Shown here: piece after piece, positions 1 to 4,485 of the stretch
Layout: every line of letters begins with the position of its first letter
Position numbering within the stretch: position 1 is the stretch's first letter
Source of the DNA: Hyphomicrobiales bacterium
GTDB lineage: Bacteria; Pseudomonadota; Alphaproteobacteria; Rhizobiales; Aestuariivirgaceae
DNA length: 6,867 nucleotides
Assembly: GCA_003151375.1 (NCBI GenBank)
Contig: PLXI01000029.1
Span: 22,761 to 29,627 of the forward strand
Direction: 5' to 3'
The notes under the pieces: model-generated
What the model was told of the DNA's origin: nothing
What the model saw: the letters and a program-made list of their open reading frames with translations, nothing else
Databases searched by the model: none
Translations under genes and position numbers: made by a program

Positions 1-254
1 GCTTGATGGTGGCTTGCACGATTGCCACGGCGGGCATTGCATTGTTCCCATACCTGATGACCAGTTCGCTTGAACCTTCACAAAGCCTAACGGTTTGGGA
101 TGCGAGCAGTTCACGCCTCACCCTTTGGCTGATGACGATAGCGGCGGTGATATTTGTGCCAATCGTTTTGGCCTATACATCTTGGGCATTTTATATTTTG
201 CGCAAGCCAATAACCGAAGCGCATGTCAACGCGCCAAACAGCAATCTTTATTGA
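1..254 (+). CDS. cydB: Cytochrome bd ubiquinol oxidase subunit II, C-terminal part
   Basis: This is the last 83 codons of cydB; the start lies before the window, and the first two bases finish a codon. CydB is the structural membrane partner of CydA in the bd-type terminal oxidase, which oxidises quinol and reduces oxygen with high affinity in the cytoplasmic membrane. The visible part has a hydrophobic stretch ending in FPYLM, then a loop with SLTVWDASSSRLTL, then a last transmembrane helix (about MTIAAVIFVPIVLAYTSW), and a short polar tail. The loop closely matches the SLT-WDA-SS--TL pattern I know from E. coli-type CydB just before the final helix, so a bd oxidase is favoured over unrelated membrane proteins. 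The stop at 252-254 overlaps the ribosome-binding region of cydX, which fits the usual cydAB-cydX operon. Confidence 0.93.
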   Translation, partial: LMVACTIATAGIALFPYLMTSSLEPSQSLTVWDASSSRLTLWLMTIAAVIFVPIVLAYTSWAFYILRKPITEAHVNAPNSNLY

Positions 255-257
255 GGA
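253..257 (+). promoter_or_regulatory. Ribosome binding site of cydX
   Basis: GAGGA lies 7 bases before the ATG at 265 and overlaps the cydB stop codon. It supports translation of the very short cydX frame and coupling of its translation to cydB. Confidence 0.75.
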
Positions 258-264
258 TCAAACA

Positions 265-363
265 ATGTGGTATTTTTCTTGGGTGCTGGGCTTGACGATG
301 GCGGTGTTATTTGGCGTGCTCAACGCCATGTGGCTGGATAGCAAAGATGATCGGCGCAAATAA
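265..363 (+). CDS. cydX: Cytochrome bd oxidase small subunit CydX
   Basis: This 32-residue protein begins MWYFSWVLGLTMAVLFGVLN and ends WLDSKDDRRK. The MWYF-WVLG start followed by a single hydrophobic helix and a charged end is the signature of the CydX/YbgT family. CydX is a one-helix membrane protein that binds the CydAB complex and is needed for its stability and activity in E. coli. The helix spans roughly residues 3-24, with the basic and acidic tail expected in the cytoplasm. The gene starts 10 bases after the cydB stop and has its own GAGGA ribosome binding site. The length is typical of the family. Conserved position, start motif and ribosome binding site together make a chance frame very unlikely. 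Confidence 0.93.
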   Translation: MWYFSWVLGLTMAVLFGVLNAMWLDSKDDRRK

Positions 364-405
364 CCGAGCAGAATACAACTAGGCTTGAGTAGAATGTGCT
401 GGCAC

Positions 406-450
406 CGCAATCTCTGGCGGCGTAATTTCTGACGCCGTAATCTACATTGG
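406..450 (+). repeat. Three degenerate 15-bp tandem units
   Basis: Three consecutive 15-base units start CGCAATCTCTGGCGG, CGTAATTTCTGACGC and CGTAATCTACATTGG. The first two match at 11 of 15 positions, and the third keeps mainly the CGTAATCT start. They lie in the spacer between cydX and the next gene. No function is evident. Confidence 0.4.
418..437 (+). other. Small hairpin downstream of cydX
   Basis: CGGCGT (418-423) pairs with ACGCCG (432-437) around an 8-base loop. No T-run follows, so it is at best a weak terminator or a 3' stabilising structure for the cyd message. It arises partly from the tandem repeats here. Confidence 0.3.
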
Positions 451-462
451 GACGTCATTGCC

Positions 463-1437
463 TTGAATACGCCATTTGACCTGCGATTTTATGGGTTACC
501 GCCTGAGCTTCAGATCGCTCCGAGTGAATTCGAGGCATGGTCGCAGGCGCAGCTTTTGAAAGAGCAAGACGCTAGCATGCCAAACGCGCCGCTTTATCAC
601 TACACCGGAGAAGAGGCGCTTAAGGGGATTCTTACACACGAGAAACTCTGGTGCTTCGGCCACGAGTATCAAACGGATCGAGAAGAGTTCGGGTATTCGA
701 TGAAAATCGCCCGCCAGGTGATCGCGGAAGTGGGCAAGTCCACAGATGGTCCCACAAAGCAGTTTTGCGATTGCTTAATCGACATACTCGACAACAACTC
801 CTTCAGCTCTACTTTTGAGTTCTATCTGTTCAGCCTCAGCCGTCATGAAGACGATCCGCAGCAGTGGCGGGACTTTGGTCAACAGGGACGTGGCTTCGCG
901 CTCGGATTGTCTCCGACGCTGTTCACGCCGAACGAAATGAAACTAAAGGAACAAGCGAACGAGAATCTCTTCGTAGGTCGTGTTATTTACGGCGACGCGG
1001 CAACGGAAGCACGGCACCGGCTTGTCATTGAAAAGGCTGCGTCAATTACAAGTGGGGTGGTATGGGCTAACCGCTCGCTGGTAACGACGATAGGGCCCAA
1101 CACCTACTTGACCTACTTGAAGGCGATGGTGGATGAAGTCATCGCATCACAATTGATCTGGAATTGCTTGACTTCCAAGCGCGACGACTACGCGAACGAG
1201 CGCGAGGTACGCTTCATCGTCATGAATGTTGTGGCCAGTTTCGACAGGTTCCGAAAAGTATTTAATGGTAAGACCTATGTCGAAGCGCCATTGCCGCTGA
1301 AAGCAAAAGGTAGCATCAAGCAAATCCTAGTTGGAACTGATGCACCGATTGATGCCGAAAATATGGTGTTAGACTTACTAAAAATAAACGGCTATCCGAA
1401 CGACATTCCCGTTCGCCGATCTTCCGCCATCGTCTAA
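463..1437 (+). CDS. DUF2971 family protein of unknown function
   Basis: A 324-residue soluble protein with no signal peptide or membrane segment. I assign it to the DUF2971 family from its pattern: LYHYTGEEALKGIL at residues 44-57, YQTDREEF at 69-76, YLFSLSRHEDDPQQW-DFGQQGRGFALG at 121-148, NEREVRFIV at 245-253, and a C-terminal IKQILVGTDAP at 285-295. The biochemical role of the family is not known to me. The start is uncertain: TTG at 463 lacks a clear ribosome binding site, and an in-frame stop lies at 430. ATG at 577 (residue 39) sits just before the conserved HYT motif, where many family members begin, but residues 5-35 look like real protein. The gene stands alone between the cyd operon and a long non-coding stretch, which suggests a later insertion. 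The N-terminal H-Y-T and the later E-rich motif recall ADP-ribosyltransferase-like folds, but this is speculation. Confidence 0.75.
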   Translation: MNTPFDLRFYGLPPELQIAPSEFEAWSQAQLLKEQDASMPNAPLYHYTGEEALKGILTHEKLWCFGHEYQTDREEFGYSMKIARQVIAEVGKSTDGPTKQFCDCLIDILDNNSFSSTFEFYLFSLSRHEDDPQQWRDFGQQGRGFALGLSPTLFTPNEMKLKEQANENLFVGRVIYGDAATEARHRLVIEKAASITSGVVWANRSLVTTIGPNTYLTYLKAMVDEVIASQLIWNCLTSKRDDYANEREVRFIVMNVVASFDRFRKVFNGKTYVEAPLPLKAKGSIKQILVGTDAPIDAENMVLDLLKINGYPNDIPVRRSSAIV

Positions 1438-1440
1438 AGT

Positions 1441-1471
1441 CGCCGTTAGCGTTGGTCGCATATTAACGGCG
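1441..1471 (+). terminator. Hairpin just after the DUF2971 gene, possible terminator
   Basis: CGCCGTTA (1441-1448) pairs perfectly with TAACGGCG (1464-1471) across a 15-base loop, starting 4 bases after the stop codon. There is no T-tract, so it may only protect the 3' end or act with Rho. Its position suggests a transcript end. Confidence 0.4.
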
Positions 1472-1550
1472 GGCTTGACCGCTGATGCAGACTTTTGCCG
1501 AGAGTTGCAGTTGTGGCAAGGGGTGGGAGAGAGATTCCAAATTGCTTCGG

Positions 1551-1580
1551 CTGGATGGGCGGATCAAGTCCGCCCATGGA
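1551..1580. repeat. Palindromic intergenic repeat with TCAAG loop
   Basis: ATGGGCGGA (1555-1563) pairs perfectly with TCCGCCCAT (1569-1577) around a TCAAG loop, and CTGG precedes it. Elements of the form CTGGAT-GC-rich arm-TCAAG-GC-rich arm-ATG are, as I remember, abundant between genes in many Alphaproteobacteria. Only one copy is visible here, so its repeat status rests on that resemblance. The T-rich stretch TTATTATTTT at 1587-1596 follows after a 9-base gap. Confidence 0.5.
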
Positions 1581-1600
1581 GAGTAGTTATTATTTTCCCC

Positions 1601-1629
1601 TTGACATTTATTCCTATCTCTGCAATACG
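1601..1629 (+). promoter_or_regulatory. Sigma-70-like promoter for the putative RNA
   Basis: A perfect TTGACA at 1601-1606 is followed after 17 bases by AATACG at 1624-1629, preceded by TGC as in an extended -10 element. The -10 hexamer matches the consensus at only three positions. No protein start with a ribosome binding site follows, which is compatible with transcription of a non-coding RNA beginning near 1635. Confidence 0.4.
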
Positions 1630-1634
1630 CCTTC

Positions 1635-2045
1635 TCGTTCCTCCCACCGGGGTCTTGTTCATGACGATGATCAGGGCGGGAAGGAACCAGGGATCGTTGG
1701 CTTGAGGAAACGTACCTCATCCAGCGGGTCTGCTAGTCGGCCCGCCGCCGCGCTTTAACTAGCGAGGTTGGTAAACGTCCAGCGCTGTTGGCTGGTGTAG
1801 AAAGCCCGGAGACGGAGCCTTCCACATCGGAGCACTGGCCCGCCAAGGATCAGAGGATTCTACATCCTCCACCTTGGCGACAGCGGAGAGGGAGCGGCAG
1901 TAAAAACCTTGAACGCGCAGGGGAAACCCTCGCATATTTTCGCGGCTCTAAACCAAGCCGCATGACGCGAAGGCAACCCTGCGCGCCCCACTTTCTTCTC
2001 CTCCACCGGCAAGGCCACGGTGAACAAGGGCTTGCTCATGCCCAA
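1635..2045 (+). ncRNA. Putative structured non-coding RNA, family not recognised
   Basis: This stretch is dense in inverted repeats that can stack into an RNA fold. The main helices are GTTCCT 1637-1642 with AGGAAC 1682-1687; TGAGG 1703-1707 with CCTCA 1715-1719; CCAGC 1779-1783 with GCTGG 1791-1795; CGCCAAGG 1841-1848 with CCTTGGCG 1872-1879, enclosing GAGGAT and ATCCTC; and CGCGCAGGG 1914-1922 with CCCTGCGCG 1977-1985, enclosing GCGGCT 1942-1947 with AGCCGC 1956-1961. Two GNRA-like tetraloops occur, GAGA near 1808-1811 and GAAA at 1923-1926. GC content is raised, about 62-65% in lines I counted, against 45-57% in nearby genes. I looked for tmRNA, RNase P RNA, SRP RNA and cobalamin riboswitch motifs and found none. 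The ends and even the strand are uncertain, because hairpins are symmetric; the TTGACA box favours plus. Confidence 0.4.
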
Positions 2046-2085
2046 TGCTGTTTGACATTTTGAATCTTGAAAATTCTGTGGAGCC

Positions 2086-2637
2086 TTACGTCTTCAAAAC
2101 CTTATCCACCGCCGCAACAATTTTCTCGCTCTGCGGCTCGGTGGTTGAGGCGAACCAATCCACAAACTTGCCGTCCTTGCCGAAGAGATATTTGTGGAAG
2201 TTCCAGTGTGGCGCGCCGAGTGCGCCAGCTTTTGCACTGGCCCATTGATAAACCGGAATTGCATCTGCGCCGCTGACCACTGATTTATCTGCCAGTGGAA
2301 AAGTCACACCGTAATTCCTCTGGCAGAATGTTGCGATCTCCTGGCCAACGCCCGGCTCTTGCCCGCCGAAATCATTGCTCGGCACACCGATGACGATCAG
2401 GCCCTTATCCTTGTAGCTCTCCCACAATTTCTCCAGCCCTTCAAATTGCGGGGTGAAGCCACATTCCGACGCTGTGTTAACCAACAGCACAGGATGGCCC
2501 TTGAACTGCTCCAAAGGCAAGGGCTTGCCGTCCAGCCCCGTTAGTGTGAAGTCATAAAGATTATCCGCAGCTTGGGCAGTTGCAACAGTCATAAGGGCCA
2601 CCATGATTGAAAGAATGATATGCATACTAACAGACAC
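2086..2637 (-). CDS. Exported glutathione peroxidase family protein
   Basis: A thiol peroxidase of the GPX family, reducing hydrogen peroxide or lipid hydroperoxides. Numbered from GTG at 2637, the catalytic tetrad is visible: C59 in NTASECGFTPQFEGLE, Q93 in FGGQEPG, and W145-N146 in PHWNF. A second cysteine, C105 in ATFCQRNYGVTFP, matches the resolving cysteine of yeast-type thioredoxin-dependent enzymes, so it is probably a 2-Cys thioredoxin-like peroxidase rather than strictly glutathione-dependent. The usual PCN-FGGQ motif reads PSNDFGGQ, so a third family cysteine is absent. ATG at 2625 is an alternative start; from it MHIILSIMVALMTVATAQAA is a Sec-type signal peptide, though it has no lysine or arginine at its front. 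The enzyme is therefore likely periplasmic. Neither start has a strong ribosome binding site. It is divergent from the folE-like gene across 76 bases. Confidence 0.9.
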   Translation of the reverse strand: MSVSMHIILSIMVALMTVATAQAADNLYDFTLTGLDGKPLPLEQFKGHPVLLVNTASECGFTPQFEGLEKLWESYKDKGLIVIGVPSNDFGGQEPGVGQEIATFCQRNYGVTFPLADKSVVSGADAIPVYQWASAKAGALGAPHWNFHKYLFGKDGKFVDWFASTTEPQSEKIVAAVDKVLKT

Positions 2638-2713
2638 ATTGGCGCCGCGCTAATAGATCAACACATGCTATGAAATTTTCTACTCGTTATTGCAGCCACA
2701 TTTCTGCTAGCTT

Positions 2714-3415
2714 ATGGAAATGGCCAAGGCACCTGAAAATAAACCGGTTTCCGCACGTATTAAGCAACGGCTTGAAAAGGCCGGACAGCGTTATTTCGCT
2801 AATGACAATATCTCAGGCTTCATTGAAGCGGGAGAGCATGAGCAACTGTTAAATGAAGTTGCTGGCAAAATGGAAACTGTGCTGGAAAGCCTCGTGATTG
2901 ATTTCAAGAATGATCACAACACCCAGAATACCGCGCGGCGCATCGCCAAGATGTATCTGACTGAAGTGTTCAAAGGCCGGTTTCACGATGCCCCAGCCGT
3001 CACAGAATTTCCTAATGCATCAAACCTCAATGAGTTGATGATTGTGGGCCCGCTCACGGTGCGCAGCGCCTGCAGCCATCATTTTTGCCCTATTATCGGC
3101 AAGCTGTGGATTGGCTTAATGCCGAACCAACATTCAAATCTTATTGGGCTTTCAAAATATGCGCGTCTGGCGGATTGGGTTTTGTCTCGTCCGCAAATCC
3201 AGGAAGAAGCCATTTCACAAATCGCGGATCTCTTTATGGATATGGTCAAACCAGATGGGCTTGCAATTGTTATGGAAGCCGATCATTTTTGCATGCATTG
3301 GCGCGGCGTTAAAGAATCAGACTCGCTGATGCTCAACAGTGTGATGCGCGGATCATTTTTGAAGAACCCAAGTTTACGGCGTGAGTTCCTCTCACTCATA
3401 CCAAGGAAGGATTAA
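2714..3415 (+). CDS. folE: GTP cyclohydrolase I, divergent FolE type
   Basis: A 233-residue enzyme of the type that converts GTP to 7,8-dihydroneopterin triphosphate, the first step to folate and other pterins, in the cytosol. Zinc ligands equivalent to E. coli C110, H113 and C181 are C120, H123 and C193, in RSACSHHFCP and HFCMHWRGV. Other conserved points are IGLSK (K148), QIQEE (E164, guanine-binding position) and R197. The zinc motif is CSHHFC where most family members have CEHH, and GKLWIGLMP replaces the usual GK-H-AY-P. This marks a separate subfamily that may be a second copy beside a housekeeping folE. Length fits the family. ATG at 2720 is a possible alternative start; no strong ribosome binding site precedes either. 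The BLUF gene follows 3 bases after the stop, so they are probably co-expressed. An intact active site suggests an active enzyme, but product and specificity are unproven. Confidence 0.9.
   Translation: MEMAKAPENKPVSARIKQRLEKAGQRYFANDNISGFIEAGEHEQLLNEVAGKMETVLESLVIDFKNDHNTQNTARRIAKMYLTEVFKGRFHDAPAVTEFPNASNLNELMIVGPLTVRSACSHHFCPIIGKLWIGLMPNQHSNLIGLSKYARLADWVLSRPQIQEEAISQIADLFMDMVKPDGLAIVMEADHFCMHWRGVKESDSLMLNSVMRGSFLKNPSLRREFLSLIPRKD
3403..3411 (+). promoter_or_regulatory. Ribosome binding site of the BLUF gene
   Basis: AAGGAAGGA lies within the last codons of the folE-like gene, 7 bases before the ATG at 3419. It is strong and fixes the BLUF start. Confidence 0.8.
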
Positions 3416-3418
3416 GCC

Positions 3419-3865
3419 ATGCTTGTGCGCTGTGTTTATGCCAGTCGATTAGGCAAATCTCATTCATCAAAACTTTTGAATGACATCCTCGAAACGTCGC
3501 GAAAACATAATACTAAACACGGCATCACTGGCGTGCTTGTGGCCACCAGCGACAGTTTCATTCAAGTGTTGGAAGGTGGGCGCGCGCAGGTGAGTGAAAC
3601 TTACAATGCAATCACACAAGATAAGCGCCATTCGGATGTGACCCTCTTATCATTTGAAGAAATTACCCAGCGCAGCTTTGAGGGCTGGTCGATGGGCGAA
3701 GTGACGATTGGCCAGTTGAACCCATCGGTTTTGTTGAAGCATTCTGCAACATTGCATATTGATCCCTTTGGCATGTCAGGGGAAGCTGTGCTTTCCCTGC
3801 TTAAAGATGTCGTGGCATCTGGCACGGTTGTGTGTGGAAATGCAACGCGCGGCAATCGTGGATAA
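3419..3865 (+). CDS. Single-domain BLUF blue-light receptor
   Basis: A 148-residue protein whose first 95 residues or so form a BLUF domain, a flavin (FAD)-binding blue-light sensor. The photocycle residues are all present: Y7 (VYASR), N31 (SRKHN), Q49 (FIQVLEG), W90 and M92 (EGWSMG). Each sits exactly 14 positions before its AppA equivalent (Y21, N45, Q63, W104, M106). Other family marks are GITGVL at 35-40, LEGG at 51-54 and D-RH at 68-71. Residues 96-148 form a tail with no recognised effector domain, so this is a short BLUF protein that would signal by contact with a partner. It starts 3 bases after the folE-like stop, which makes that enzyme the first candidate partner. A signalling role is established for BLUF proteins generally; the link to pterin synthesis here is inference. 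No signal peptide is present, so it should be cytosolic. Confidence 0.93.
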   Translation: MLVRCVYASRLGKSHSSKLLNDILETSRKHNTKHGITGVLVATSDSFIQVLEGGRAQVSETYNAITQDKRHSDVTLLSFEEITQRSFEGWSMGEVTIGQLNPSVLLKHSATLHIDPFGMSGEAVLSLLKDVVASGTVVCGNATRGNRG

Positions 3866-3874
3866 CGAAAGCCA

Positions 3875-3903
3875 ATGCCACGCACGGTAACGTGATTTGG
3901 CAT
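3875..3903 (+). terminator. Hairpin between BLUF and TPR genes, possible attenuator or terminator
   Basis: ATGCCA (3875-3880) pairs with TGGCAT (3898-3903), enclosing CACG (3883-3886) with CGTG (3891-3894) around a GTAA loop. No T-run follows. It fills most of the 54-base gap and may partly separate expression of the TPR gene from the folE-BLUF message. Confidence 0.4.
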
Positions 3904-3919
3904 ATCGCTGTGAAGTGCT

Positions 3920-4483
3920 ATGATGTCATTCATGCGCTGGCTGTTCGCAATAATTTTTGCGGGTTTTCTTGGTGCCTCAGCTTTTGCTGAGACTGACCAA
4001 AATGATTATGCCCAAAGGCTGGACCATCTATTTGGCCTTCTCCACAATGCCCAAGATGAAACCGCCGCCAAACTTTTGGAGATGCAAATCTGGGCGATTT
4101 GGGCCAGTAATGAAGCTCCCGATGCCGTGACCCAACTTGCCCACGCATCAGCTGCCATGAATGCTGGAGGGGCTGATATTGCTGAGAAAGAGCTGGACGA
4201 ATTGGTGCAAACCCATCCCAATTTTGCTGAAGGGTGGAACCGCCGCGCCACGCTTTATTTTATGCAAGGCCGTTATGATGAAAGCCTTGCGGATATTTCC
4301 AAAGTGTTACAGCTGGAGCCACGGCATTTTGGTGCGCTCTCCGGCAAGGGCATGGTGCTTCGTGCGCAACACAAACCAGATGAAGCGCTGAAAGCCATGA
4401 AGGATGCGCTGGCTATTGATCCATATCTTGCGGGCGTGAAAGATGCGGTGGAGGCGTTGGAAAAGTTGAACCCGGATCTATAG
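3920..4483 (+). CDS. Exported tetratricopeptide repeat protein
   Basis: A 187-residue protein with an N-terminal signal peptide (basic MRW, hydrophobic core LFAIIFAGFLG, likely cleavage after ASAFA at residue 23), hence periplasmic. Helical TPR-like repeats occupy about residues 68-102, 103-136 and 137-170. The second (EGWNRRATLYFMQGRYDESL with a following LQLEP) and third (GKGMVLRAQHKPDEALKAM with a following LAIDP) fit the TPR consensus well. TPRs bind other proteins; no catalytic motif is seen and no specific function can be given. Three close ATG codons (3920, 3923, 3932) are possible starts; only a weak GAAG precedes. It may be read from the folE-BLUF transcript through a hairpin-bearing gap, or from its own promoter. 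Its stop lies 2 bases from the stop of the convergent gamma-glutamyltranspeptidase gene. Confidence 0.85.
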   Translation: MMSFMRWLFAIIFAGFLGASAFAETDQNDYAQRLDHLFGLLHNAQDETAAKLLEMQIWAIWASNEAPDAVTQLAHASAAMNAGGADIAEKELDELVQTHPNFAEGWNRRATLYFMQGRYDESLADISKVLQLEPRHFGALSGKGMVLRAQHKPDEALKAMKDALAIDPYLAGVKDAVEALEKLNPDL

Positions 4484-4485
4484 GT

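Larger units (their letters stand above)
1438..2085. other. 648-base intergenic region without a supported protein gene
   Basis: Short open frames exist on both strands, but none has a ribosome binding site together with recognisable protein content. The most coding-like is a minus-strand frame starting MGMSKPLFTVALPVEEKK at 2045 and ending at 1860. The region holds a post-gene hairpin, a palindromic repeat, a promoter-like box and the putative structured RNA, which are listed separately. Confidence 0.6.

Noticed and set aside
1463..1720. Minus-strand frame of 85 codons
   Set aside because: It crosses the palindromic repeat and the promoter-like box, has no recognisable domain and no start signal.
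1860..2045. Minus-strand frame of 61 codons starting MGMSKPLFTVALPVEEKK
   Set aside because: Its first 20 codons look coding in base use, but there is no ribosome binding site, no recognised family, and the frame runs straight through the long hairpins. The bias can come from the GC-rich structured sequence.
1635..2045. tmRNA, RNase P RNA, SRP RNA or cobalamin riboswitch as identity of the structured region
   Set aside because: I found no tag-peptide frame ending in Ala-Ala, no T-arm sequence, no GAGGAAAGTCC or ACAGAAA motif, no GGAAGGAGCAG-type SRP loop and no B12-box pattern. The class remains unknown.
1788..2063. Plus-strand frame of 91 codons across the structured region
   Set aside because: It has a biased, Arg/Pro/Ser-rich composition with no family match and no ribosome binding site, as expected of a chance frame in GC-rich DNA.
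2638..2713. Paired divergent promoters between the peroxidase and folE-like genes
   Set aside because: Promoters must exist near here, but I could not find a -35/-10 pair with acceptable spacing on either strand, so none is listed.
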